The position numbers and the translations under genes were made by a program. Positions 28,159-37,212 of a DNA stretch of 64,000 bases are shown piece after piece. The DNA comes from Allomuricauda sp. GTDB taxonomy: Bacteria > Bacteroidota > Bacteroidia > Flavobacteriales > Flavobacteriaceae. The stretch's first letter is position 1; each line of letters opens with the position of its first letter. The stretch covers positions 1 to 64,000 of the forward strand of contig NZ_JACESV010000008.1 in NCBI RefSeq assembly GCF_013911645.1, given 5' to 3'. The notes beneath the pieces are model-generated. The model was not told where the DNA came from and made no database searches. It worked only from the letters and a program-made list of their open reading frames with translations.

Positions 28159-28488
28159 GTGATACTAGTCTTTAAACATTTCTTCTATAAAAATTATGTG
28201 GGTCTCTCGCTATGGCCTTTCATTATCCTAAAGGAAGATGCTCTAATGGCCGACGAGGTGCTAATTAACCACGAACGCATTCACTTAAAGCAACAGCAAG
28301 AACTGCTCATATTGCCGTTCTATGTGCTCTATGTTTCGGAATGGTTGTTTCGTACCGTCCTTTATTTGGATAGTTACCGCGCTTACCAAAACATCAGCTT
28401 TGAGCGTGAGGCATACGCCAATGAAAAGGATATGCAATATCTATCCAACCGCAAAACCTTTGGTTTTTTACATTATTTGACGCGATAA
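28159..28488 (+). CDS. small membrane-associated protein with HExxH motif
   Basis: 109 residues. HERIH at 38-42 is a zinc-peptidase-type HExxH, and FEREAY at 81-86 could supply a glutamate third ligand about 40 residues later, as in gluzincins. Between them is a hydrophobic stretch (about 49-70) that may be a membrane helix. This resembles a reduced M56-type peptidase core; activity is inference. The start is GTG 28159. The following PLP-enzyme gene begins eight bases after the stop. Confidence 0.7.
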   Translation: MILVFKHFFYKNYVGLSLWPFIILKEDALMADEVLINHERIHLKQQQELLILPFYVLYVSEWLFRTVLYLDSYRAYQNISFEREAYANEKDMQYLSNRKTFGFLHYLTR

Positions 28489-28496
28489 TTTTTGGA

Positions 28497-29402
28497 TTGA
28501 ATATTCACAATCAGCATATAGATATTCCTCTTCTCCGAGAAAAGGGAGTTACCCTCAACATCAAAAGGGAAGATACCATCCATCCCTTAATTTCGGGCAA
28601 TAAATACCGTAAACTCAAATACAACCTGCTCGAAGCCAAAAAAAGAGGTAAAGATACCCTGCTCACCTTTGGTGGAGCTTTTTCCAACCATATTGCGGCC
28701 ACGGCCTATGCGGGACATGAACAAGGCCTAAAAACCATTGGCGTGATTCGGGGCGAAGAATTGGAAAACAAGTGGCAGGACAACCCGACCCTAAAATTGG
28801 CCCACGAACACGGAATGCAGTTCCATTTTGTATCCCGAAGTCATTATCGTCTCAAAAGTGAAGCATCATTTCTTCAAAATTTAAAAGAGCGGTTTGGGGA
28901 TTTTTACTTGTTGCCCGAAGGTGGAACCAATGCTTTGGCGGTAAAGGGATGTGCGGAAATCTTAACGCAGCTTGATGCAAAATTCGATTACATCTGTTGT
29001 GCGGCGGGTACAGGCGGCACCGTGGCAGGTCTCATCAACGCATCCCAACAGCATCAAACAGTTTTGGGGTTCCCCGCGTTAAAGGGAAATTTTTTAATCG
29101 AGGAGATTCGTACATTTGCCGATAATAATCGTTGGAGACTCGTAACTGATTATCATTTTGGGGGCTATGCCAAGGTGGATTGCGATTTGGTCGGGTTCAT
29201 TAACCAATTTAGGAAGGAAACTGGGGTTCCCTTGGATCCTATTTACACGGGAAAAATGCTTTTTGGTATTTTTGACCTTGTAAAAAGGGATGTTTTTCCA
29301 CCAGAAACCCAAATCTTGGCCATCCATACAGGGGGATTACAAGGAATAAAAGGTATGAACCAAATACTGAAGAAGAAAAATTTACCGTTATTGGAGGTAT
29401 GA
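28497..29402 (+). CDS. PLP-dependent D-cysteine desulfhydrase / ACC deaminase family
   Basis: 301 residues of the fold II PLP family. The PLP Lys lies in ISGNKYRKLKYNL (about 33-45); TFGGAFSNHIAATA binds the substrate carboxylate and CCAAGTGGTVAGL holds the cofactor phosphate. Members degrade D-cysteine or 1-aminocyclopropane-1-carboxylate; the sequence alone does not decide. The start appears to be TTG 28497, as no ATG is near. Its TGA overlaps the ATG of the glucosaminidase gene. Confidence 0.88.
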   Translation: MNIHNQHIDIPLLREKGVTLNIKREDTIHPLISGNKYRKLKYNLLEAKKRGKDTLLTFGGAFSNHIAATAYAGHEQGLKTIGVIRGEELENKWQDNPTLKLAHEHGMQFHFVSRSHYRLKSEASFLQNLKERFGDFYLLPEGGTNALAVKGCAEILTQLDAKFDYICCAAGTGGTVAGLINASQQHQTVLGFPALKGNFLIEEIRTFADNNRWRLVTDYHFGGYAKVDCDLVGFINQFRKETGVPLDPIYTGKMLFGIFDLVKRDVFPPETQILAIHTGGLQGIKGMNQILKKKNLPLLEV

Positions 29403-30244
29403 TCAGGCGAATAATATATGTATTGATTGCGGCACTTTTGCTCTCTAGCTGTGGTGCCAAAAAAAGAAGGTCAACCCAAAGAAAGGGTGCGCCCGTTGTG
29501 GTGAACAGCGAAAGACCTGCCACCAGCACTAAGGATTTAGAGACCGAAGAGGTGCGGGATCTGTATCCCATGCCCGAAGATAGGGGGCGTTTTGAGCGTT
29601 TTCCTATTTCCGATACCAAAGATTATATCGAAACCTTTGCCGAAATTGCCCAGTACGAAATGCGTGCCTTTGGCATTCCCGCCAGTATTACCCTGGCCCA
29701 GGGTATTTTGGAAAGCGGCTCTGGTAGAGGCGAACTTACGCTAAAGACCAACAATCATTTTGGGATCAAATGTCACACGGGTTGGCAGGGCGAATTTGAT
29801 TTTCATGATGATGATGCCAAGGGGGAATGTTTCCGCAAGTACAACCACCCGATGTACTCCTTCCGCGACCACAGTATTTTTCTGTCCACGCGTTCACGCT
29901 ATGCGTTTTTGTTCAACTACAAACGGGACGATTACAAAAAATGGGCACATGGACTTCGACAAGCGGGGTATGCTACCGATCGCAAGTACCCACAAAAGTT
30001 AATCTCCATAATAGAGAACTACAATCTTTATGAATACGATGAAGCGGTATTGGAAAACGGTTTGCCCATAGTGCGCGAACCCAGACAATACGAAATATTT
30101 ACCCATACCGTAAAAAGGGGCGACACCTTGTATGCCATTTCCAAACGCTACGATATTTCGGTAGATGAGCTTCGCCGCCTCAACAATTTAAATGATAACA
30201 TTATTTCCGTAGGGCAGGTGCTCAACATTCGGGTGACGCAGTAA
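29399..30244 (+). CDS. glucosaminidase-domain lipoprotein with LysM
   Basis: 281 residues: lipoprotein signal (LLLSSCGAKKR), a glucosaminidase domain (about 75-215) with ASITLAQGILESGSG and NNHFGIKCH, and a C-terminal LysM repeat (HTVKRGDTLYAISKRYDISV to QVLNIRV). It should cleave between N-acetylglucosamine and muramic acid in peptidoglycan, with LysM binding the wall. ATG overlaps the preceding stop. Length is typical for Flavobacteriaceae. Confidence 0.92.
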   Translation: MIRRIIYVLIAALLLSSCGAKKRRSTQRKGAPVVVNSERPATSTKDLETEEVRDLYPMPEDRGRFERFPISDTKDYIETFAEIAQYEMRAFGIPASITLAQGILESGSGRGELTLKTNNHFGIKCHTGWQGEFDFHDDDAKGECFRKYNHPMYSFRDHSIFLSTRSRYAFLFNYKRDDYKKWAHGLRQAGYATDRKYPQKLISIIENYNLYEYDEAVLENGLPIVREPRQYEIFTHTVKRGDTLYAISKRYDISVDELRRLNNLNDNIISVGQVLNIRVTQ

Positions 30245-30680
30245 TTGTGCCCTGAGCATAGCCGAAATGCAGGAATGACAAAATTGACTTCCAAGAAAGT
30301 ATTATCCTCATTACCTTTGCGGCACGAATGTCATTCCGCACGGATGCTGAGCGTAGCCGAAGCACGATGCGGAATCCAATTGGTTGTACAATGGATTCCT
30401 GCTTTCGCAGGAATGACAAGCAATAAAAACAGATTCCTGCCAAAGTTTATACAGTGCATAGCCTTAGTGCAGGAATGACAAAATTGACTTCCAAGAAAGT
30501 ATTATCCTCATTACCTTTGCGGCACGAATGTTATTCCGCACGGATGCTGAGCGAAGTAGAAGCACGATGCGGAATCCACTTGATTAAAATGGATTTCTGC
30601 GAACGCAGGAATGACAAGTAAGAGAATAATAAAAAAGATTCCTGTCGGAGTCTATGCTGAGCATAGTCGAAGTACGGGAA
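30245..30680. repeat. 200-bp tandem duplication of REP-like sequence
   Basis: The stretch AGGAATGACAAAATTGACTT at 30271-30290 recurs at 30471-30490, and the copies stay aligned at exactly 200 bases through about 30590 with few changes. Each copy contains paired fragments such as ATTCCGCACGGATGCTGAGC and CGATGCGGAATCC plus ATTCCTGC/GCAGGAATGAC, giving hairpins. A third partial unit ends near 30680 at ACGGGAATGACA. There is no gene in the 451 bases between the glucosaminidase and hemL. Confidence 0.7.
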
Positions 30681-30695
30681 TGACATAGAACATAT

Positions 30696-31973
30696 ATGAT
30701 TTACCAACGAAGCAGCACCTTGTTTGCAGAGGCCAAAAAATACATCCCTGGAGGAGTAAACTCACCTGTACGAGCGTTTAAAGCGGTGGGGGGCGACCCT
30801 ATTTTTATCAAGGAGGCCAAAGGCGCCTACCTGTACGATGAAGATGGCAACCAACTTATCGACTATATTGCTTCGTGGGGACCCCTTATTTTGGGTCACG
30901 CGTACGAGCCGGTGATCAATGCGGTAATCGATAAGGCTAAAAAGGGAACTTCCTTTGGAACGCCCACCGAAATTGAGACCGAAATCGCCAAACTGGCGGT
31001 GTCCATGGTGCCGAACATTGATAAAATCCGTTTTGTGAACAGTGGTACCGAAGCTTGTATGAGTGCGGTACGCCTCGCGCGCGGGTACACGGGCAAGGAC
31101 AAGATCATCAAATTTGCAGGTTGCTACCACGGTCATTCCGACTCTTTTTTGATACAAGCGGGGAGTGGTGCCGTTACCTTTGGTAGCCCCAACAGCCCTG
31201 GTGTAACGCAGGGCACAGCTAAGGACACACTACTGGCCGATTACAACGATTTGGAAGGGGTAAAAGCCTTGGTGGAGGCAAATAAAGGTGAAATTGCCGC
31301 CATTATTTTGGAACCCGTAGCAGGGAACATGGGTTGTATTATCCCTAAAGAAGAATTTATACAAGGATTGCGCGATCTCTGCACCCAAGAAGGCATTTTG
31401 TTGTTGTTTGATGAGGTAATGACTGGCTTTCGTCTCGGAAAAGGAGGCGCACAGGAAGCCTTGGGCATTGATGCGGATATTGTAATGTTCGGAAAAGTGA
31501 TCGGGGGTGGATTGCCCGTAGGGGCGTTTGCGGCCCGAGCCGAGATTATGGCGCATTTGGCCCCCGATGGACCCGTGTACCAAGCGGGAACCTTGAGTGG
31601 AAACCCTTTGGCCATGAGTGCGGGACTGGCCATGCTTACCGCGCTGAACGATAAGCCTGAAATTTTTACCAGCTTGGCCGAAAAAACGGAGTATCTGCAC
31701 AAGGGTATTGCCATGGTATTGACCAAAAAAGGGATGCCACACCAAATTAACCGATATGGCAGTATGATCTCCGTACACTTTACGGACGAACCGGTGGTGG
31801 ATTTTGCCAGCTCGGCAAAGGGTAACAACGATACTTTTAAGAAATATTTCCATGGAATGTTGGAGAACGGGGTGTACTTACCGCCCTCTGCTTTTGAAAG
31901 CTACTTTTTAAACGATGCCCTCAGTTATGCCGATTTGGATAGGACGATTGAGGCGGTAAACAACGTATTTTAA
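30696..31973 (+). CDS. hemL: glutamate-1-semialdehyde 2,1-aminomutase
   Basis: 425 residues of the class III aminotransferase fold. Key parts: [11 protein letters not shown] near the N-terminus, [23 protein letters not shown] and the PLP Lys267 in [13 protein letters not shown]. It converts glutamate-1-semialdehyde to 5-aminolevulinate in C5 tetrapyrrole synthesis. Length and start are standard. It lies after the REP duplication and probably has its own promoter. Confidence 0.96.
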   Translation: MIYQRSSTLFAEAKKYIPGGVNSPVRAFKAVGGDPIFIKEAKGAYLYDEDGNQLIDYIASWGPLILGHAYEPVINAVIDKAKKGTSFGTPTEIETEIAKLAVSMVPNIDKIRFVNSGTEACMSAVRLARGYTGKDKIIKFAGCYHGHSDSFLIQAGSGAVTFGSPNSPGVTQGTAKDTLLADYNDLEGVKALVEANKGEIAAIILEPVAGNMGCIIPKEEFIQGLRDLCTQEGILLLFDEVMTGFRLGKGGAQEALGIDADIVMFGKVIGGGLPVGAFAARAEIMAHLAPDGPVYQAGTLSGNPLAMSAGLAMLTALNDKPEIFTSLAEKTEYLHKGIAMVLTKKGMPHQINRYGSMISVHFTDEPVVDFASSAKGNNDTFKKYFHGMLENGVYLPPSAFESYFLNDALSYADLDRTIEAVNNVF

Positions 31974-32038
31974 GCTGCCGTTTCGAAGAAGCGTAGCGGC
32001 GAAATCTAAAAGAGGCACTTTCCCAAAACACCCCTAAG

Positions 32039-32054
32039 GTCCCCTCAAGGGGAC
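32039..32054. repeat. short GC hairpin downstream of hemL
   Basis: GTCCCC and GGGGAC pair around a TCAA loop. No T run follows, so a terminator role is doubtful; a similar CCCC/GGGG hairpin occurs near 36575. Confidence 0.35.
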
Positions 32055-32097
32055 AATGGTACAGTGTCAGAAATGATGAATGGGAGCGAAATGATGG

Positions 32098-32292
32098 CTA
32101 AGATTTAGTTGGTACCAAGAGTTCCCGTACATCCACGTCCAGTATCTTGGCGATTTGTCGCAATACAGGAATGCTGGGCTGGGCATTGTTATTGCAGTAA
32201 TTGGTGACCACTACGTAGCTTTTACCGATTTGCTCCGCTAACCACGTTTGGGTTCTACCTTGTTGTTTCAATACCTCTTTAATTCTATTCAT
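32098..32292 (-). CDS. small XRE-family HTH regulator
   Basis: 64 residues that are a single XRE helix-turn-helix: IKEVLKQQGRTQTWLAEQI, then SYVVVTNYCNN, then IPVLRQIAKILDVDVRELL. It probably binds DNA as a dimer, and a perfect inverted repeat lies 21 bases upstream of its start. It diverges from a 98-residue unknown gene. No toxin partner is evident on the same strand. Confidence 0.88.
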   Translation of the reverse strand: MNRIKEVLKQQGRTQTWLAEQIGKSYVVVTNYCNNNAQPSIPVLRQIAKILDVDVRELLVPTKS

Positions 32293-32312
32293 AAGGAAAA
32301 GCGATACATGAA

Positions 32313-32331
32313 CATATTACTTTGTAATATG
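32313..32331. promoter_or_regulatory. probable operator of the XRE regulator
   Basis: CATATTAC (32313-32320) and GTAATATG (32324-32331) form a perfect 8-bp inverted repeat around TTT, the size of an XRE-dimer site. It lies between the divergent regulator and the 98-residue gene. Confidence 0.5.
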
Positions 32332-32451
32332 AAATTGTACCATATCACAAACTGTTTATTTATCGTATAGCAAAATACAATACTTTAAAATGTTGTGAAA
32401 TAATATAAAACGATATAAATTTATATTGAAATACAATAATATTTATTTGTA

Positions 32452-32748
32452 ATGCATAGCAAACCCTTAGCAGTACGGCTTATACAGCAAGATTTAAAAC
32501 ATAGCCAGCTTACGGAACATTTAAGGCAAATGGGTTTGGATGATGGCGGGCTGTATGCTTTGGATTTGATGACCATTGTAGCCGAGCTTATGGAAGTGCC
32601 ACCCAAGAAAATGGAAAACTTTGTAGAAATCTATGGTAGTTGCTTGGATAAAGCTACTGAGTATCCAATTACTTATTTGGGAGAACATCTTTTGCCTGTT
32701 GCGGAGTGCTGTTACAAAAAATTGTCACAGTGTTTGGAGTGCTGTTGA
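32452..32748 (+). CDS. hypothetical 98-residue protein
   Basis: A soluble protein with no signal peptide, predicted mainly helical, with a Cys-rich C-terminus (AECCYKKLSQCLECC, about 84-98). The first half, MGLDDGGLYALDLMTIVAELM, suggests a small helical bundle. I recognise no family. It is divergent from the XRE regulator and could be under its control through the shared operator region. The paired Cys might bind a metal. Confidence 0.55.
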   Translation: MHSKPLAVRLIQQDLKHSQLTEHLRQMGLDDGGLYALDLMTIVAELMEVPPKKMENFVEIYGSCLDKATEYPITYLGEHLLPVAECCYKKLSQCLECC

Positions 32749-32843
32749 TTCCCGCAAACACGTGCGCAGGCATTTTTCCTAACGGTTTATGGATGGTGCG
32801 TAGCCACAGGGTATGCACTATACATTTTGGTTAAGGAACGTAA

Positions 32844-34406
32844 TTAATTTATTGTTGTAAAATCAGTTACGATATTTGTTATAAATTCATTAAATGTGTT
32901 TTCAAGTTTTCTGAATTCTGCAGTTTTTTCGAAAGAAGCCCAACATTTTGACAAAGCTGATTTTTCATCAGAAGCCAACCCTTCATTTACCATTTCTAAG
33001 AATAAGGTATGATGGTCACTTATGGTTAATGCAGACTGAATAACAGAATTTGGGTTTTCGTCTAAATAAGCTTTTACTAGAAATTTTTCGGGTGCTGTGA
33101 ATGGGTATAGAAAAAAACTTTTTTCATTAGGATTGTTGTGATATTTAGAATAGTCTGGTTTATTTTTATAATCGCCATCGAAAACACAAGCATATCCAAT
33201 CTTTAGTCTCATTTGAGGGAAATTCTTTTTGTGTCTGTCATAATCGTTCTTAACCATATTTGCTGGTCCCGATTCAATAATATTAACAAGCCTATCAAAG
33301 TACTTATATTTTGAGTTTAGCTTCATTAAAAGTTCTCTCAATATAAATTTTGCTATATCATCTTCACAATAGAGATTTAACAATGGATATGCTTTTGAAT
33401 CCATTTTAGAAAAAGCAGCATTTACTGAAATTTTACTAATACACTTTGTTTCTCCACTATCTTTAGGTTCTATGAATTTTCTACATTTTGAATTAAATGC
33501 GGAAATTAATGTAGGGGAATGAGTTGTTATTATGAATTGCTTTTTGTCTCTCCAACTATAATAATGTATAATATCCGCAATTCTTCTTTGAATATAAGGA
33601 TGAAATCCTGCCTCTATTTCATCAATTAAGATTAAAGAGTTTTTAGGACTGTCAATTATTTCTTGTAGGATATTTAACACTGATTCTTCTCCTGATGCAG
33701 CGTTGTAGCTAGAGTAATCTTCAATTCCATTTTTTAATAGAAATGCCTTCTTGTTAATATGTGAGCCAATCTCATATATTTCAATAGCATTTGGTAATGA
33801 AAATATGTATTGAAATGATTCTTCTACTTCTGGACTTACTCTTGTTTGAGGTGCAGATAATATTTTTCTTAGTAAACTATTGGATACATTTCTAGCAGGT
33901 AAAATTCTCTCTAAATCTATAAATCTCACATCACGGTTTCGGATTTGAGCATTTTTTCTTTTCGGGTCTCTTGACGCCTTGCCAACTCCACTCCAGGACT
34001 TACTTGTATGTAACCTTCTTGATTTTCCCTTTCTTGGTTCATTTCCAACTCTCCATTCTAATTGATATTCGTAGTCTCTAGTACTAGTTTCATAATTCGT
34101 AAATTGAAGTACATCTTTCCAAGTATGTCTTCTCAATGTAGATGTCGGCTTGGTGGAATCGATACGTAAAAAATTATAGTGACTACAAGCAATCAAGAGC
34201 AATATGCTAGTTTTTCCAATCTTATTAGTTCCACTAATTACGGTTATTGGATGTTCAAAATTTATTTCAAGATTCTGAATATGTCTAAATTCTGAAATTT
34301 TAATTTTCGTGACGAAATGAGTAAAACTATTTTCGGCATTATTAAAAACAGAAGGGTTATAATTCAGTAGTTTTTTCTTATCCTTTTTTAAATTTTGTAA
34401 TTCCAA
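32844..34406 (-). CDS. OLD-family ATPase with TOPRIM-like C-terminus
   Basis: 520 residues. The ATPase half has FRHIQNLEINF, Walker A GTNKIGKTS (59-67), an ABC-type signature ASGEESVLNIL (237-247), Walker B LILIDE (258-263) and TTHSPTL with the switch His296. The C-terminal half has YCEDD (346-350) and CVFDGDY (407-413), which fit the acidic residues of a TOPRIM nuclease, though the fold is weakly conserved. OLD/GajA-type proteins act in phage defence. No helicase (GajB) or reverse transcriptase gene is adjacent. The gene is AT-rich against its neighbours, suggesting transfer. Confidence 0.82.
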   Translation of the reverse strand: MELQNLKKDKKKLLNYNPSVFNNAENSFTHFVTKIKISEFRHIQNLEINFEHPITVISGTNKIGKTSILLLIACSHYNFLRIDSTKPTSTLRRHTWKDVLQFTNYETSTRDYEYQLEWRVGNEPRKGKSRRLHTSKSWSGVGKASRDPKRKNAQIRNRDVRFIDLERILPARNVSNSLLRKILSAPQTRVSPEVEESFQYIFSLPNAIEIYEIGSHINKKAFLLKNGIEDYSSYNAASGEESVLNILQEIIDSPKNSLILIDEIEAGFHPYIQRRIADIIHYYSWRDKKQFIITTHSPTLISAFNSKCRKFIEPKDSGETKCISKISVNAAFSKMDSKAYPLLNLYCEDDIAKFILRELLMKLNSKYKYFDRLVNIIESGPANMVKNDYDRHKKNFPQMRLKIGYACVFDGDYKNKPDYSKYHNNPNEKSFFLYPFTAPEKFLVKAYLDENPNSVIQSALTISDHHTLFLEMVNEGLASDEKSALSKCWASFEKTAEFRKLENTFNEFITNIVTDFTTIN

Positions 34407-34619
34407 AGTTTACTTTTTTATGTTGCCTAACTTGTTTATTGAAGCATAAAGCATATCGCTATACACCCAAATCGGGAGGTAGCCAATGTATTCATCTTTA
34501 TTTATGCAAAGCATAAAAGGTTGCTCTAAAGTTCTTGGGGGAGGGGCTGCGAATCGCAAATTACCAAATGTTAACAAAATGCCATTGCGCAAAAACCTCA
34601 AAAAAACTGGGGATTTTCT

Positions 34620-34880
34620 ACAATTTGCAGTGAACAGTTGACATTTGTCAATAAACAATGAGCAATTAACAGTTTACAATAAACAATAAACAGTCACCAA
34701 TGAACAATGAACAATTTAGGGTGAAGGGTGAAAAGGACGAAGGGTAAAAGTTAAAAGGTTTACGGGTCAAGGGTGGGGTGGAAGTTGAAAATTAAAAGTT
34801 GAAAATGACCTATGCTCTGTTAAAATTTGGCTTGTTTTCCAAACACCAAACACCAAACACCAAACACCAAACACCAAAAG
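34620..34880. repeat. low-complexity region with tandem short repeats
   Basis: The first part repeats AACAATGA and AACAGT-like units, the middle is a purine-rich G/A run and 34841-34879 is about five and a half copies of AAACACC. No supportable gene lies here. The region separates the AT-rich ATPase block from the core genes to the right. Confidence 0.6.
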
Positions 34881-36419
34881 TCATTTCCGCTTTTTACCAC
34901 GTCCCGTCATGGTGTCCATTAGGCCTTCTTTTAGGTTGATCCATAAATAATTAAAAAAGGATTTGTCCTGGTTGCGTTCCACTTTAAAATTTCCGTGGCG
35001 GAAGCCGTCCTTGTCCGTTTTGTGACCATCCTTTGCAAACAGGTTTACCACAGCGGTGAGCAACTTGTTTACGCCCAAACGGTCCTTTTTTAGCACAGTG
35101 AACTCAAATTTGTCGTATTTCATCTTCATATCGCCCTGCGATTCCTGCTCGTTCCCGCTAATGGTAAAAAACATTTGTTGTATGGTGCCTTTTACCTCGG
35201 CATTGAAATTGCTCTTTAAAAACGGACTAATACTTTCCGATTCAAAATTTATAAGGGAACCTGTAGCCAAAAAATCGTTGGACTTGCTCAGGGGATCAAA
35301 GGACCAATCCAAGGTAAAGGGGCCATTGCCCATGAGCTTGGCATTTGCATTCACGACAACCATACCGCTGCCTTTGCTGTGCAAGTTGTTTATGGTGGCT
35401 TCAATATCCGTAAAGCTCAGGTTTTTGGGGTCTACATCGGCTTCCAAACGCTCCTCGTAGGTAACCAGTCCTTGGGAAATTTGAATAAAATCCACCTGAA
35501 GGTCCAACTTAAGGTCGCGCAGTGCTTGATTGTACAGTTTTTTGTGTGTGGTATCGTCCGGCAACAATTTATCGCGGTACACATGAAAAACCGGTTCCTG
35601 CAATTGTATATGGCCCAAGTGGAAATAGGGAAGCTCGTTTTCCATGCCAAAATCCCAATCTTTTAAGATTAGGTTGTCAATGGTGAGGTCGTAATGGTCA
35701 TGTTCGTGGGGAAGTCTTTTGGAAAGTTCCGCTTTGTTATACTTACTACGCAATACCACTTGCTGAAACAGGCCATCATATGGGTTTAATTGCATTTGTT
35801 GAAACTCGATAAATTCCAACGGACCTAAATCGTAGTACCCTTTTTCGGCATGGAGCTGGTATTCACCATAGGTAAAGGGAATATTTTGTGTAGATGTCTC
35901 TTGGTTAAAGTTGATATCGGAAAGGGTAAATTCAATGCCTTGTAGTGTGGCCAAGCTATCCGATGTTTGGCTCAGCATCTTAAAAGTTCCTTTATGGACG
36001 CTAAAGTTTTCAATATTGATGTTTTTGGATGGAATTTTTCCTTTCTCTTTTGATGTGCTATCCTTTTTCCTTTGATGATAGGTGATACTGGGCGTTTCCA
36101 CAGTAAGGTTGGCAATGGTAATATCGCCATTTTGAAACAAGGGCAGATAGTGCAAACCGGAAACCGTAACGGATTTCGCTTTAAAATCGATGTCTTTTTT
36201 GGGAGAATTGCCAGACACATCGGTTAAACTAATTTTGCCCAAAAGTACGTTGGTGCTCAAATTTGCATAGCTGAAGTCTAGTTCTTCGGGCACGTTATCG
36301 TTTAGTACCGCTTTTATTTTGTTGGTGAAAAATAGTTGAGCTGCCACACCTGCCAAAATCAACAGTAAAATGATTCCGACCGCAATTTTTATGTAGCGTA
36401 AAACTTTTGATTGCGGCAT
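34881..36419 (-). CDS. AsmA-like membrane-anchored protein
   Basis: 512 residues with one N-terminal membrane helix (about 10-30, ending FFTNKIKAVLND) and a long beta-rich body. Phrases such as LSTNVLLGKISLTDVSG and VTVSGLHYLPLFQNGDITI match the AsmA/DUF748 type of repeated beta-taco proteins that span or act in the periplasm, possibly in lipid transport. The family match is by pattern, not certain. It ends with a basic tail (GRGKKRK). It stands alone with REP-like sequence upstream. Confidence 0.7.
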   Translation of the reverse strand: MPQSKVLRYIKIAVGIILLLILAGVAAQLFFTNKIKAVLNDNVPEELDFSYANLSTNVLLGKISLTDVSGNSPKKDIDFKAKSVTVSGLHYLPLFQNGDITIANLTVETPSITYHQRKKDSTSKEKGKIPSKNINIENFSVHKGTFKMLSQTSDSLATLQGIEFTLSDINFNQETSTQNIPFTYGEYQLHAEKGYYDLGPLEFIEFQQMQLNPYDGLFQQVVLRSKYNKAELSKRLPHEHDHYDLTIDNLILKDWDFGMENELPYFHLGHIQLQEPVFHVYRDKLLPDDTTHKKLYNQALRDLKLDLQVDFIQISQGLVTYEERLEADVDPKNLSFTDIEATINNLHSKGSGMVVVNANAKLMGNGPFTLDWSFDPLSKSNDFLATGSLINFESESISPFLKSNFNAEVKGTIQQMFFTISGNEQESQGDMKMKYDKFEFTVLKKDRLGVNKLLTAVVNLFAKDGHKTDKDGFRHGNFKVERNQDKSFFNYLWINLKEGLMDTMTGRGKKRK

Positions 36420-36459
36420 AGCTATTTTAATGGTGTGTTTTTTTTCTAGTTAAAGGTTA

Positions 36460-36610
36460 AGACCCTGCCTTTGCCGGCAGTCAGGCCTGCAAACTTGCCC
36501 AACGGTAGTCAGATTTTATTGCAGTTACTTTAGTTTCTATAAATTTTATGCATAGTCCCCTCTCCGGTCTCCCCAAGGGGAGAAGTTTCCCTCCTTTGGA
36601 GGGATTAAGG
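36460..36610. repeat. REP-like hairpins upstream of the AsmA-like gene
   Basis: CCTGCCTTTGCCGGCAGTCA near 36464 matches the unit near 39179 (CCTGCCTTTGTCGGCAGACA). It is followed by CTCCCCAAGGGGAG and CCCTCCTTTGGAGGG hairpins. The 292 bases between the genes at 36419 and 36712 hold nothing else recognisable. Confidence 0.5.
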
Positions 36611-36711
36611 GAGGACTTGATACCAGATGGCAAAGAATTTCATTCTTTTCTTTAAAACTATGAACTTCAAAACTATAGTGGTTTATTATATGTACGTTTG
36701 GGAGTAGTGGG

Positions 36712-37107
36712 TTAGTCTTTTTCTTCTTCTTCTTTCAAGAAGGACATAACTTTTGAAGGGGTATCTATTTGAATGACGTTATCTCCGTTCACCAGTATAG
36801 GTTGGGTTACCACCTTGGGATTGTTCACCAAAACTTTGAGCCAATCCTCATCGCCATGGAGGTCGTGTGTTTTTCCGTATTCCTTCATAAAATCCGGATG
36901 CTCGATATTGATGAGTTCCTTAATGGGTTTGTCCAATAGCTTGGCAAGTTCGGTCCATTGGGTGCCCGTTACCTTGGTCTTCGACAAGTCCACATCCAAT
37001 ATTTTTTTCTCGGAAGCTTTTAAATAAGCCAAGGTCTGCATGCCCACACTGGTCTCTGCATTGTAAAAAAGCTTTATTTCCCGTTTGTTTGTTGATATTA
37101 CTCCCAT
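36712..37107 (-). CDS. ArsC/Spx-fold thioredoxin-like protein
   Basis: About 131 residues with the ArsC fold: beta strand IKLFYNAETSVGMQTLAYLK, then KKILDVDLSKTKVTGTQW, then KPIKELINIEHPDF and the cis-Pro strand NNPKVVTQPILV near 100-111. The N-terminal catalytic Cys of true arsenate reductases is absent: the loop reads NAETSVG. It is therefore probably not an arsenate reductase. I start at the second ATG (37107), which has an AAGGA upstream; 37119 is possible. Confidence 0.75.
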   Translation of the reverse strand: MGVISTNKREIKLFYNAETSVGMQTLAYLKASEKKILDVDLSKTKVTGTQWTELAKLLDKPIKELINIEHPDFMKEYGKTHDLHGDEDWLKVLVNNPKVVTQPILVNGDNVIQIDTPSKVMSFLKEEEEKD

Positions 37108-37212
37108 ATCGTCCTTCATTTAAATATCTTTTACTATAAAATAAAATATTTATGATGATAGGGCTTAACCCAATCCATTTTTTTCGTGTCGTAAAAGAAG
37201 ATAAAAAGACGT

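Noticed and set aside
32000-32060. Possible rho-independent terminator of hemL
   Set aside because: The hairpin GTCCCC/GGGGAC has no T run on the plus strand, so I list it only as a hairpin.
34410-34658. 82-codon minus-strand reading just before the OLD-type ATPase gene
   Set aside because: The composition is uneven, the first half is not protein-like and no motif is seen. Only the last 34 codons look plausible, so I leave it out.
34841-34879. CRISPR-like array suspected from short tandem AAACACC units
   Set aside because: The unit is 7 bases without spacers, so it is a simple tandem repeat; I see no CRISPR array in the window.
36712-37119. Arsenate reductase call
   Set aside because: The catalytic Cys is missing from the loop, so only the fold is claimed.
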